Positions 6,380 to 13,299 are shown, counted from the first letter of the stretch. The stretch: 14,015 nt of DNA from CAZIVO01 sp964542765 (GCA_964542765.1 CAZIVO010000100.1:1-14015); one strand, 5' to 3'. Notes: generated by a model not told the origin, from the letters alone. Numbers and translations are program-made.

Positions 6380-7813
6380 CTACTTGCCCGTGGGCGGTAA
6401 TTTCTGCCCTGGAGGTAGCGGACTTCGGTAGGGCTTTCCTGCCATCTTCTTTTCGAACTCGATCTTGGCGGCGGCGATGACTTCGGGTGAGAGGATCAGG
6501 TCGGTGATGGCACAGCCCAAACTGCGCGCAGCCGTGATCAGTGCCTTGTGGCCGATGCTCATGCCGCCACAGGCGACGACGGGCCAGGCATGCCAGGGGG
6601 TGTCGATCGGTGCCGAGGCCACGCGAATCTTGGCGGTCGGGACGATGCGGCTGATCTCGGCGACATCGGTCGAACCACCTTGGGCGGGAACCTCTTCTTC
6701 GGGAAGCTTGCGAATACCCTCATACAGGCCTTTTTCAGGTTTCTCCGTGGCCGCTTGGATGGCCCTGGCAAAGGCTTGTTCGGCTTTGCTCCATTGCGGC
6801 GCTCCGGCGGCGTGGAGGTTGCGGTCGAGAAGTTCGGCCAGCGGGCGGTTCAGCAAGTAGGAATGGACACCGGTGATGAGCGTGACCTCGTGGGTGGTTC
6901 CGGTGGCCAAGGCGGCGCCCTTGGCGCAGTCGAGCACCCGTGCGTAGGTAGCCTCGACGCCGCTGCGGTCGAGATCGCGGACGTAATACCAGACCTTGGC
7001 ATAGCCGGGAACGACGTTGGGTGCGCCGCCGCCGTCGGAGATGACGTAGTGAATTCGAGTCGAGGGTTTGACGTGTTCGCGAAGGAGGTTGACGCCATGG
7101 TTCATCAACTCGACGGCATCCAGGGAGCTGCGACCATTCCAGGGGTCCCCGGCGCCGTGAGCGGTCTTGCCACGAAATTCGACCGTGAAGTTGTTCATCG
7201 CGCGTGTCCGCGAGAAATCAACGCCGGTCTTGCTGCTGGGATGCCAGTCGAGGCAGACATCGAGCGCGTCGAAGACTCCTGCGCGCGCCATGTAGACCTT
7301 GCCGATCACGGTTTCTTCTGCGGGGCAGCCGAAGAACTTGATGGTTCCCGGTAGTCCTGCTTGTTCCATCACGGACTTGGCTGCGATGGCAGCGCCGGCG
7401 GCGGCCGTGCCGAACAGATTGTGACCGCAGCCGTGTCCGGGTGCGCCCTCGATCCGGGGCGCCTGGCGCGGTTGGGCCTGGTTGCTGATGCCCGGAAGCG
7501 CGTCGAACTCACCGAGGATTCCGATCACCGGCGACCCCTCGCCAAAGCTGGCGATGAAGGCCGTTGGCATGCCGGCAATCCCGCGCTTGACGGTGAAACC
7601 GCGTGAACTCAAGAGGCCGGCGAGTTCCTCGCTCGAGCGGACTTCTTCGAGACTGGTTTCGGCATGCCGCCAGATGGCATCGCTGATCTTGATCAATTCG
7701 GCAGTGTCTCGCTCGATGGCCGCGAAGATCTTTTGGCGGAGCACTTCGATTTCCTGGGCATGAAGAGGAGCGGCAGCCAGTGCCAGGGAGAGTGAGAGGG
7801 CGTGCAGTTTCAT
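6380..7813 (-). CDS. Exported M20-family amidohydrolase, AbgB-like
   Basis: 477 residues. It resembles AbgB, the cytoplasmic p-aminobenzoyl-glutamate hydrolase subunit, and related M20 zinc amidohydrolases in both motifs and length. Metal-site and catalytic motifs appear in order: GILGEFDALPG at 98-108, GHGCGHNLFGT at 126-136, and PAEE at 164-167. The inserted dimerisation domain carries KTAHGAGDPWNGRSSLDA from 216, and TPWHAWP at 405-411 provides the late histidine. The ATG at 7813 has GGAG eight bases upstream and begins a signal peptide (MKLHALSLSLALAAAPLHA, then Q), so this copy acts outside the cytoplasm. In-frame codons run further upstream (to 7843) but have no such support. The likely role is cleaving an amide or peptide bond in small N-acyl or aryl-amino-acid conjugates; the exact substrate is unknown. 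There is no AbgA partner or AbgT-type transporter nearby. Confidence 0.92.
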   Translation of the reverse strand: MKLHALSLSLALAAAPLHAQEIEVLRQKIFAAIERDTAELIKISDAIWRHAETSLEEVRSSEELAGLLSSRGFTVKRGIAGMPTAFIASFGEGSPVIGILGEFDALPGISNQAQPRQAPRIEGAPGHGCGHNLFGTAAAGAAIAAKSVMEQAGLPGTIKFFGCPAEETVIGKVYMARAGVFDALDVCLDWHPSSKTGVDFSRTRAMNNFTVEFRGKTAHGAGDPWNGRSSLDAVELMNHGVNLLREHVKPSTRIHYVISDGGGAPNVVPGYAKVWYYVRDLDRSGVEATYARVLDCAKGAALATGTTHEVTLITGVHSYLLNRPLAELLDRNLHAAGAPQWSKAEQAFARAIQAATEKPEKGLYEGIRKLPEEEVPAQGGSTDVAEISRIVPTAKIRVASAPIDTPWHAWPVVACGGMSIGHKALITAARSLGCAITDLILSPEVIAAAKIEFEKKMAGKPYRSPLPPGQKLPPTGK

Positions 7814-7899
7814 CGGGTTTTCTCCGTATTGTGGAGGCTGCATTGTGCCGTTTTAGGCGGAAGCTTTCATCGGTTGCTCTCGGTGGCGAAGATGGTGGC
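7814..7899. promoter_or_regulatory. Short divergent intergenic region
   Basis: Only 86 bp separate the start codons of the minus-strand amidohydrolase and the plus-strand epimerase, so both promoters must lie here or inside the genes. The minus-strand ribosome binding site GGAG is clear. I could not identify a good -35/-10 pair on either strand. Confidence 0.35.
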
Positions 7900-9045
7900 A
7901 TGCTGATCAAGACCCGAATCGAGTTAGCGCTTCTGGCGAGTCTGGGCCTCATGCTCCTTGCGGCTTGTGCATCTCATGGCGGATCTTCGTGCACCGTGGT
8001 GGATGCGGTGAGCAAGGGCTTCGGCGAGCGAAAAGACGGTCGTGCGGTCCAACATGTCACCTTGACCAATGCCCGTGGGATGCGCGCTTGCTTCCTGTCG
8101 CACGGAGCGACCCTGACCGAATTGCACGTGCCCGACCGGAAGGGGTTGCTCGGCGATGTTGTACTCGGCTTCGACAAGCTCTCGGATTTCGAAGAGAAGT
8201 CACCTTATTTCGGCTGCACCACCGGGCGCGTGTGCAATCGGATCGCCAAGGGTCGATTCAGTCTGGATGGCAAGGAATACAGTCTGGCCACGAACAACGA
8301 ACCCAATCATCTGCATGGAGGTCTCGAGGGTTTTGACAAGGTTGTCTGGAAGATCACTGAGGTAGGTGGCGATTCGGAAGGCGCATGGGTTCGTTTTCGT
8401 TATCTGAGTGAAGATGGCGAGGAGGGCTACCCCGGCAAGCTCGATGTTTCGGTGCTCTATACCCTGACGCCGGACAACGGGCTGGAGATTGAATACCGCG
8501 CGACCACCGACGCCGCGACACCGGTCAATTTGACTCATCACTCCTACTTCAATCTGGCGGGTGAAGGGCAAGGCACGATCCTCGATCACGAACTGACGAT
8601 TCATGCGGATCGGTACACGCCTGTGGACGACACCATGATTCCGACCGGTGCGCTCGATCCGGTGGCCGGCACCGATCTCGATTTCCGCAAACCGGTGACC
8701 GTCGGTGCACGGATCGACCGGGTGGTGGGAGGTTACGATCACAATTTTGTCCTCGATCGAGACGCGAAGACTTCTTCGTTCCTGGCTGCTGTCCTGAAGG
8801 ATCCCGGCAGTGGCCGGGTCATGGAACTCTGGACGGATCAGCCGGGGGTCCAGTTCTACACCGGCAACTTCCTCGACGGCTCCTTGGTCGGGAAGTCCGA
8901 GAAGACCTACCTCAAGCATGGTGGTCTCTGCCTGGAACCGCAGCATTTTCCGGATTCGGTCAACCAGCCGGACTGGCCTTCGATCATCCTTCGGCCGGGC
9001 GAGGAATACAGGCAGGTTTCTACCTTCAAGTTTCGCGTCGAGTGA
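7900..9045 (+). CDS. galM: Aldose 1-epimerase (galactose mutarotase), predicted lipoprotein
   Basis: 381 residues. GalM interconverts the alpha and beta anomers of aldohexoses. Family motifs are complete: NHLHGG (136-141, catalytic His139), LTHHSYFNLAG (211-221, catalytic His214, with the usual Asn before it replaced by His), TPVDDTMIPTG (240-250), GGYDHNFVL (277-285), QFYTGNF (318-324) and GGLCLEPQHFPD (341-352) with the general base Glu346. The ATG at 7900 is chosen because it begins a lipoprotein signal with lipobox LAAC (Cys23); the frame is open a further 40 codons upstream without a credible start. Lipidation would place the enzyme outside the cytoplasm, unlike the classical cytoplasmic GalM. 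A 6-bp stem (TGCCTG / CAGGCA, 9047-9065) follows the stop, and the next gene begins 39 bp later, so co-transcription is likely. Confidence 0.95.
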   Translation: MLIKTRIELALLASLGLMLLAACASHGGSSCTVVDAVSKGFGERKDGRAVQHVTLTNARGMRACFLSHGATLTELHVPDRKGLLGDVVLGFDKLSDFEEKSPYFGCTTGRVCNRIAKGRFSLDGKEYSLATNNEPNHLHGGLEGFDKVVWKITEVGGDSEGAWVRFRYLSEDGEEGYPGKLDVSVLYTLTPDNGLEIEYRATTDAATPVNLTHHSYFNLAGEGQGTILDHELTIHADRYTPVDDTMIPTGALDPVAGTDLDFRKPVTVGARIDRVVGGYDHNFVLDRDAKTSSFLAAVLKDPGSGRVMELWTDQPGVQFYTGNFLDGSLVGKSEKTYLKHGGLCLEPQHFPDSVNQPDWPSIILRPGEEYRQVSTFKFRVE

Positions 9046-9084
9046 GTGCCTGACGGCCCCAGGCAGTAGCCTCAAGCACCGTTG

Positions 9085-9861
9085 ATGGACAGGCATCCCA
9101 CTTCACCCGAGCGTCCTCGCGATCTTCGCGCGCAGCAGCGTCGGGAACTCGCTGAAGAGCGTGACCGGCGCGGGCGCAACGCCTGGTGGAGGAGGGGTTA
9201 CCGGATCATTCGCCGGCAATTTGGAAGCTTGTTGATGGCTCTCTTCGCACCTTCGATGCTGCGCCTTCTGGCATGGTCGTGGCGGGTCGAGCGGATCGGT
9301 TCCGATCATCTCGAAGAAGCGGAGTCCGGAGCACTGGTGGCGATGTGGCATGGTCGGATGTTGCCGCCGTTGCCCTTGCACCGTCATCGGGGCATAGGCA
9401 TTCTCGTCTCGCCGAGTGATGATGGCGGTCTGGTCAAGCTGATGCTCGACCGATTCGGGTATCGGACGATCCGAGGGTCATCGAGTCGCCAGGGAGCTCG
9501 TGCGTTGCGTGAGATGCGCGATCAGATTCGCGAGGGTGAGATGATTGTCATCACCCCTGATGGCCCTCGCGGACCGCGACATGGCATGAATGTGGGGCTG
9601 GCCTGGCTCGCCAGCGAGACCGGGACGCCGATCATGACCGTGGCGGTAGGTTGTGATCGGGCGTGGCGCTTGAAGAGCTGGGATCGCTTCTTGATACCCA
9701 AACCGTGGGCTCGGGTGGTGATCTCCTACGGAGAACTCTTGCGGGTGTCCCCCGATGCTGATGACGAGCAACTGGAAAGGGTCACGGAGCAAATTCGCGA
9801 GAATCTCATGGCCGCGGAGGGCCGTGCTTTTGCTTCTCTTGGCGTGGATCGAGATTGGTAG
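9085..9861 (+). CDS. DUF374-family protein, lysophospholipid-acyltransferase-like
   Basis: 258 residues from the ATG at 9085; a TTG directly before it would add one Met. The DUF374 signature is clear: MWHGRMLPP (87-95), SPSDDGG (109-115), a GSSSRQGARAL block (131-141), TPDGPRGPRHGMNVG (157-171), and RAWRLKSWDRFLIPKPWAR (192-210). The family is related to lysophospholipid and lipid A acyltransferases, but the HX4D motif is not intact, since H89 is followed by Pro where Asp is expected. The N-terminal ~45 residues are Arg-rich and an amphipathic or membrane-associating segment follows (GSLLMALFAPSMLRLLAW). The likely role is acyl transfer in envelope lipid or lipopolysaccharide synthesis at the inner membrane; the substrate is unknown. 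It starts 39 bp after galM with no terminator between, so it is probably in the same operon. Confidence 0.88.
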   Translation: MDRHPTSPERPRDLRAQQRRELAEERDRRGRNAWWRRGYRIIRRQFGSLLMALFAPSMLRLLAWSWRVERIGSDHLEEAESGALVAMWHGRMLPPLPLHRHRGIGILVSPSDDGGLVKLMLDRFGYRTIRGSSSRQGARALREMRDQIREGEMIVITPDGPRGPRHGMNVGLAWLASETGTPIMTVAVGCDRAWRLKSWDRFLIPKPWARVVISYGELLRVSPDADDEQLERVTEQIRENLMAAEGRAFASLGVDRDW

Positions 9862-10014
9862 GGTGTTCGAGGAGGCTTCTGCTCCGTGCGTTCGGCAGGT
9901 CTTGCCGAGACGGTGGTCCGAATGCCCTCCGTGGCGGGGCTGCGGGGTGGCCGAGTGTTTGAGCGCTGTTGATTCTCATGATGCGCCGACCGTATACATC
10001 GGTAGACTCTCGCC
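9862..10014 (+). promoter_or_regulatory. Intergenic region with candidate promoter for the UspA-like gene
   Basis: TTGATT (9969-9974), an 18-bp spacer and TATACA (9993-9998) make a fair sigma70-type promoter. The -10 box is flanked by an ACCG / CGGT inverted repeat, which could be an operator half-site pair. Transcription would begin close to the start codon at 10015, leaving a leader of only about 10 nt and no ribosome binding site. A 6-bp stem TCGGCA / TGCCGA at 9892-9908 lies just after the upstream stop and lacks a T-run. Confidence 0.35.
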
Positions 10015-10473
10015 ATGCCTGATCGGGTCATCAAGCGAGTTCTCGCACCTGTCGAACTTTCCGAATCCGAGTTGCCGGATATGCAGTATGCGGTCCATGT
10101 GGCGCAGCAACTCGGCGCTGAATTGATTCTGTTTGCGGTGATCGACACGCCGGCGATGGTGCAGATGATCGGCCAGCACAAGGCCGTGGAAGGTCGCAGT
10201 GAGAGCTTCAATGCGTCGCTGGTGGCGGATGCGAAGACTATTTTGCAACCTTATGTGGATCAGGCGGCTGCCATCGGCGTCGAGGCGCTCGGTCATGCGA
10301 CCGTTGGCGAGGATGTTGTTGCGGGGATCCTCAAGGAAGCTCTCGTGCAAAAGGTCGACATGATCCTGGTGCGTGCGACCGAACGCCACGGCATCATGCA
10401 GGCCTTGATGGGTGATATGGCTGGCGAGATCCTTAAAGCGGCGCCCTGCCCTGTTTTGGTGGCTCGGTCCTGA
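10015..10473 (+). CDS. UspA-like universal stress protein, single domain
   Basis: 152 residues, the usual size of a single-domain universal stress protein. The first strand VIKRVLAPVELSE (5-17), the helix LPDMQYAVHVAQQLGAELILFAVID and the C-terminal block MGDMAGEILKAAPCPVLVA (132-150) are all typical. Family members that bind ATP have G-x2-G-x9-G-(S/T); here the region reads TERHGIMQALMGDM, with Asp in place of Ser/Thr after the last Gly and a weak first Gly pair. Nucleotide binding is therefore doubtful and the protein may be of the non-ATP-binding type. The ATG at 10015 is the natural start, without a visible ribosome binding site. It is probably cytoplasmic and stress-related. Confidence 0.92.
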   Translation: MPDRVIKRVLAPVELSESELPDMQYAVHVAQQLGAELILFAVIDTPAMVQMIGQHKAVEGRSESFNASLVADAKTILQPYVDQAAAIGVEALGHATVGEDVVAGILKEALVQKVDMILVRATERHGIMQALMGDMAGEILKAAPCPVLVARS

Positions 10474-10575
10474 TTACAGGCGGATCGCTGTTTGGTTGCG
10501 CGAGTAGCGGTTGCTTTTGTACGCGGATACCCGGGTCAGGATGGTAGGGGGGGAGATGGGTCCTGCCCGTTTTGT
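10474..10575. other. Spacer between UspA gene and paralog array
   Basis: Nothing coding is supported here. It contains a run of seven G at 10547-10553 and a weak GGG/CCC hairpin followed by TTTTGTT (10558-10576) that could act as a poor terminator for the stress-protein gene. It does not share the longer spacer homology found between the array members, so it marks the left edge of the repeated unit. Confidence 0.4.
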
Positions 10576-10662
10576 TAGAGTTGGCCCCAGCCTTGCCAAG
10601 GTAAGTGCTCAAACCTCCCTCTACAGATAGTCCACCAACCGGCCGCAAGGAGGCCTCTTTCC
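10573..10662 (+). promoter_or_regulatory. Conserved leader, copy 1: extended -10, dyad, SD hairpin
   Basis: TG-T-TAGAGT at 10573-10581 fits an extended -10 promoter element. CTTGCCAAGGTAAG (10592-10605) is a near-palindrome close to the predicted transcript start. GGCC (10641-10644) can pair with GGCC (10652-10655) around a 7-base loop, and this small hairpin holds most of the perfect Shine-Dalgarno AAGGAGG (10647-10653), 9 bases from the start. The last 40 bases (10623-10662) are identical in all three copies. Confidence 0.65.
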
Positions 10663-11670
10663 GTGTCATATCGATACCTGCCATTTCTCGCCGTTCTCGT
10701 GGCGGCTCCCCTCGGCGCTCAGAAGAACTGTTATTTTGCGCCGGATAGCAATGCTGGTGCTGGCAGTTGCAACGTGATCCCGTGGGGCACTAACAGCAAC
10801 AGCCCGACCTGGGTGAACCAACGCTATCAAACCAAGATGACGGTTGCCGATCTCGGTAATGCCAAGCGCACGATCATCGATCTGGCCTTTGCGCCATGTG
10901 GCACAGGCACCCACAGTTCGTTCACGCTGGTCATCAAGCTGGCACACCACAAGGGAGCCTTGACAACCAACTACGCGACCAATCTTGGTAATGCTGCGGT
11001 CACGGTGCTGAACAAGAAGAACCATTCATGGACCAGAACAGCCAATACATGGAGCAAGGTTGGCCTCACTGGTTTTTTCAACTACGACCCCTCGAAGGGC
11101 GATCTCTTGCTCGATGTCCTGGTGACGGGCAACAATGCTGTCGGCGGCGGTAACTCTTCTTGCCACACCGGTGCTCGTCAGAGGCTCTATGCCTTTAATT
11201 GGGTGGGTGTTCCGCCGGCGAGCGGAACCATCTCGGCTACCGCGGCCTTGAAGATGAGGGTGTGCACCGGAACTCCGAACGGATCCTTCACGGACTACGG
11301 CAATGGTTGCGGCCGTGGGCCTCTGGCCATGGTTGGAAGTGGAACGCCCAATCTCACCAAGAAGTTCGGACTCAATTTGACCAATGGCCGTGCGACTTCG
11401 GGTGGCTTCATCCTCGTGGGCGCAGTGCAAAGGAATTTGAGTCTGGGGAACATTGGCATGCCTGGCTGCACTCTCTATCTCGATCCGGTCTTTTCGTCAG
11501 GTGTAGCCCTGGATTCCAAGGGTGTATCGACGCCCTTGATCTTTGCGGTGCCGAACAATCCCTATTTCGTCGGCAAGACGATCTACGGCCAGGGTGCCAA
11601 TATCGATCAGGGCAGCAACCGTTTGGGCCTCACGGTGAGTCAGGGAACGACCATCACCTTCGGCAAGTAA
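10663..11670 (+). CDS. Secreted cysteine-containing protein, array copy 1
   Basis: 335 residues. It starts at GTG 10663, at the same place and the same 9-base distance from AAGGAGG where the other two copies have ATG. The signal peptide is residues 1-19 (LPFLAVLVAAPLGA, then Q). A beta-rich N-terminal domain covers about 21-205, with CNVIPWG, RYQTKMTVADLGNAKRT and KKNHSWTRT. A C-terminal domain covers about 212-335 (YGNGCGRGP, GSGTPNLTKKFGLNLTNG, MPGCTLYLDP, VPNNPYFVGKTIYGQG). This ending resembles a beta-sandwich domain common at the C-terminus of exported planctomycete proteins. Seven cysteines (23, 36, 79, 167, 201, 216, 269) are kept in copy 2, and the six visible ones in copy 3, which suggests disulfides outside the cytoplasm. 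No enzymatic motif is seen; an extracellular structural or binding role is inferred. Confidence 0.88.
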   Translation: MSYRYLPFLAVLVAAPLGAQKNCYFAPDSNAGAGSCNVIPWGTNSNSPTWVNQRYQTKMTVADLGNAKRTIIDLAFAPCGTGTHSSFTLVIKLAHHKGALTTNYATNLGNAAVTVLNKKNHSWTRTANTWSKVGLTGFFNYDPSKGDLLLDVLVTGNNAVGGGNSSCHTGARQRLYAFNWVGVPPASGTISATAALKMRVCTGTPNGSFTDYGNGCGRGPLAMVGSGTPNLTKKFGLNLTNGRATSGGFILVGAVQRNLSLGNIGMPGCTLYLDPVFSSGVALDSKGVSTPLIFAVPNNPYFVGKTIYGQGANIDQGSNRLGLTVSQGTTITFGK

Positions 11671-11907
11671 CCGCGCTGCGTTCACCGCCCGGTGAGGGGT
11701 GACCTTCACCGGGCGCGAAGGTTTCGCCGTCACTTCGCGGAGTGCGGCAGGAGCTTGCATGGCACCGTATGCGGGGCGCCGTATGCGGGGCGCTACTACG
11801 GTGGTCATCTCGCCTCCGGTGACAGGTTCCGCTCTCGGTATGTCATGGGCATTCCCGGTATCATCGTCGGGAGTGGTGTTCCCACAACGGCCGGTTTGAT
11901 TTTTTGC
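11671..11907. other. Spacer 1 of the array
   Basis: This holds no convincing gene. It begins with the hairpin at 11686-11715 and carries a perfect 14-bp tandem duplication (CCGTATGCGGGGCG twice, 11765-11792); spacer 2 has only one copy of that unit. From about 11703 onward it aligns with spacer 2 up to the leader, with several indels. A 72-codon Arg-rich frame (11692-11910) runs through it but has no ribosome binding site. Confidence 0.6.
11686..11715 (+). terminator. Strong 3' hairpin after array copy 1, GNRA loop, no T-run
   Basis: CGCCCGGTGAGGG (11686-11698) pairs with CCTTCACCGGGCG (11703-11715) in a 13-bp stem with one G-U wobble, closed by GTGA, a GNRA tetraloop. It starts 16 bp after the stop codon. 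Without a T-run it may be an RNA-end stabiliser or a factor-dependent stop rather than an intrinsic terminator. Confidence 0.65.
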
Positions 11908-11995
11908 TAGAGTTAGACCCAGCCTTACCAAGGTAAGTGCTCAATACCTCCCTCTACAGATAGTCCACCAACCGGCCGCAAGGAGGCCTCTTTCC
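11905..11995 (+). promoter_or_regulatory. Conserved leader, copy 2
   Basis: TG-C-TAGAGT at 11905-11913 is an extended -10 candidate behind a T-run. CTTACCAAGGTAAG (11924-11937) is a perfect 14-bp dyad here (CTTACC / GGTAAG around AA). AAGGAGG at 11980-11986 sits in the GGCC/GGCC hairpin (11974-11988), 9 bases before ATG. Confidence 0.65.
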
Positions 11996-12991
11996 ATGTT
12001 ATATCGATTCCTGCCATTTCTCGCCGTTGTAGCGGTGACCCAACTGAGTGCTCAGAAGACTTGCTACTATGCGCCGAGCAACACGCCGGCTGCTGGCACC
12101 TGCAACGTGATCCCCTGGGGCATGAATAGCACTACCTGGGCGAACCAACGCTACCAAAGCAAGATGACGGTTGCCGATCTCGGCAATGCCAAGCGCACGA
12201 TCACAGAGTTGTCCTTTGCGCCATGTAGCGCAGGCACCCATAACTCGACCACTCTCGTCATCAAGATGGCGCACCACAAGGGAGTCATGGGAACCAACTT
12301 TGCGACCAACCTTGGCACTGCTGCGGTCACGGTGCTGAACAAGAAAAGCCATTCATGGACCATGACAGCCGGTGCATGGAGCAAGGTTGGCCTCACCGGC
12401 ATCTTCGCCTACGACCCATCCAAGGGCGACCTCTTGGTCGATATCACGGTGACAGGGAATAGCCCCACTGCCGCAAATGCTGCTTGTCATCGCGATACTC
12501 GTCCCAGGCTCTATGCCTTTGGTTGGACGGGCTCTCCGCCAGCGGCCGGAACCGTGGGCAATGCGGCCTTGAAGATGAGCGTATGCGCCGGTTTGCCTAA
12601 CGGAGGTTTCGCGAGCTATGGCAAGGGTTGCGGTCGTGGGCCTTTGGCCATCGCCGGAAGTGGAACGCCCAATCTCGGCAAGAAGTTCGGCCTCAATTTG
12701 ACCAATGGCCGCGCGAGTTCGGGCGGCTTTATCCTCGTGGGCGCAGTGCAAAAGAACCTGAGCCTGGCACTCATTGGCATGCCCGGTTGCACTCTCTATG
12801 TCGACCCGATCTTTTCGGCGGGCGTGGCCCTGGATTCCAAGGGCGTATCGGCGGCCTTGAGCTTCGGAGTGCCGAACAACGCCTACTTTGTGGGTAAGAG
12901 GATCTACGGTACGGGTGCCAATATCGATGCAGGCAGCAACGCTTTGAATCTCACCTCGAGTAACGGAGCGATTATCGTCTTCGGCAAGTAG
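11996..12991 (+). CDS. Secreted cysteine-containing protein, array copy 2 (divergent)
   Basis: 331 residues from the ATG at 11996, ending at TAG 12989-12991. It is about 70% identical to copy 1 by eye, with the same architecture: signal peptide (FLPFLAVVAVTQLSA, then Q), N-terminal beta-rich domain (CNVIPWG, MTVADLGNAKRT) and C-terminal domain (GKGCGRGP, GSGTPNLGKKFGLNLTNG, MPGCTLYVDP, VPNNAYFVGKRIYGTG). All seven cysteines match copy 1. The most variable parts are residues about 27-48 and 150-195, while the core of each domain is almost unchanged, as expected for exposed loops that diverge. It has a 2-residue gap near residue 45 and a shorter loop before AALKM. The function is unknown. Confidence 0.88.
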   Translation: MLYRFLPFLAVVAVTQLSAQKTCYYAPSNTPAAGTCNVIPWGMNSTTWANQRYQSKMTVADLGNAKRTITELSFAPCSAGTHNSTTLVIKMAHHKGVMGTNFATNLGTAAVTVLNKKSHSWTMTAGAWSKVGLTGIFAYDPSKGDLLVDITVTGNSPTAANAACHRDTRPRLYAFGWTGSPPAAGTVGNAALKMSVCAGLPNGGFASYGKGCGRGPLAIAGSGTPNLGKKFGLNLTNGRASSGGFILVGAVQKNLSLALIGMPGCTLYVDPIFSAGVALDSKGVSAALSFGVPNNAYFVGKRIYGTGANIDAGSNALNLTSSNGAIIVFGK

Positions 12992-13211
12992 CCACATTGT
13001 GGTCAAAGATCGGTGCTCGGTGGAGGCTTGCCTTCACCGGGCGCCAAGGTTTCGCCGGCACTCCGCGGTGGGCGCAGGGGCTTGTATGGCGCCGTATGCG
13101 GGACGCTACCGCCGTGATCATCTCGCCTCCGATGATAGGTTCTGCTCCACGGGGACTCTTGGTTTCATCGTCGGGAGTGGCGTTCCCACCCCGGTCGGTT
13201 TGATTTTTTGC
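12992..13211. other. Spacer 2 of the array
   Basis: No convincing gene is present. It has a small CCACA / TGTGG inverted repeat at 12992-13002 directly after the stop, then the hairpin at 13012-13045, then sequence homologous to spacer 1 up to the leader. A 71-codon frame (12999-13214) shares its last part with the spacer 1 frame but has no ribosome binding site. Confidence 0.6.
13012..13045 (+). terminator. 3' hairpin after array copy 2, CUUG loop, no T-run
   Basis: A 15-bp stem (13012-13026 with 13031-13045, three G-U wobbles) is closed by CTTG, a known stable tetraloop in RNA. Its 3' arm is homologous to the 3' arm of the hairpin after copy 1, while the 5' arm has a different sequence that still pairs. 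Confidence 0.6.
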
Positions 13212-13299
13212 TAGAGTTGGCCCCAGCCTTACCAAGGTAAGTGCTCAACACCTCCCTCGACAGATAGTCCACCAACCGGCCGCAAGGAGGCCTCTTTCC
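13209..13299 (+). promoter_or_regulatory. Conserved leader, copy 3
   Basis: TG-C-TAGAGT at 13209-13217, the dyad CTTACCAAGGTAAG at 13228-13241, and AAGGAGG at 13284-13290 inside the GGCC/GGCC hairpin (13278-13292), 9 bases before ATG. It matches copy 2 in the dyad and copy 1 in the TTGGCCCC that follows the -10 element. Confidence 0.65.

Noticed and set aside
6548..7354. 268-codon plus-strand frame opposite the M20 amidohydrolase
   Set aside because: Shadow of a gene with all M20 metal-site motifs; no ribosome binding site and a Gly/Val-rich translation typical of such frames.
8200..9096. 298-codon minus-strand frame opposite galM
   Set aside because: The plus strand carries every GalM motif, and the antisense product has no recognisable feature.
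10547..10553. Run of seven G as a phase-variation tract
   Set aside because: It is short, lies outside any reading frame and upstream of the conserved leader, and copies 2 and 3 lack it.
10576..13299. Three evenly spaced ~88-bp repeats considered as a CRISPR array or insertion-sequence ends
   Set aside because: The spacing is 1.3 kb, each repeat leads into a gene in the same orientation, and there is no transposase, terminal inverted repeat or short unique spacer. They are gene leaders within a tandem duplication.
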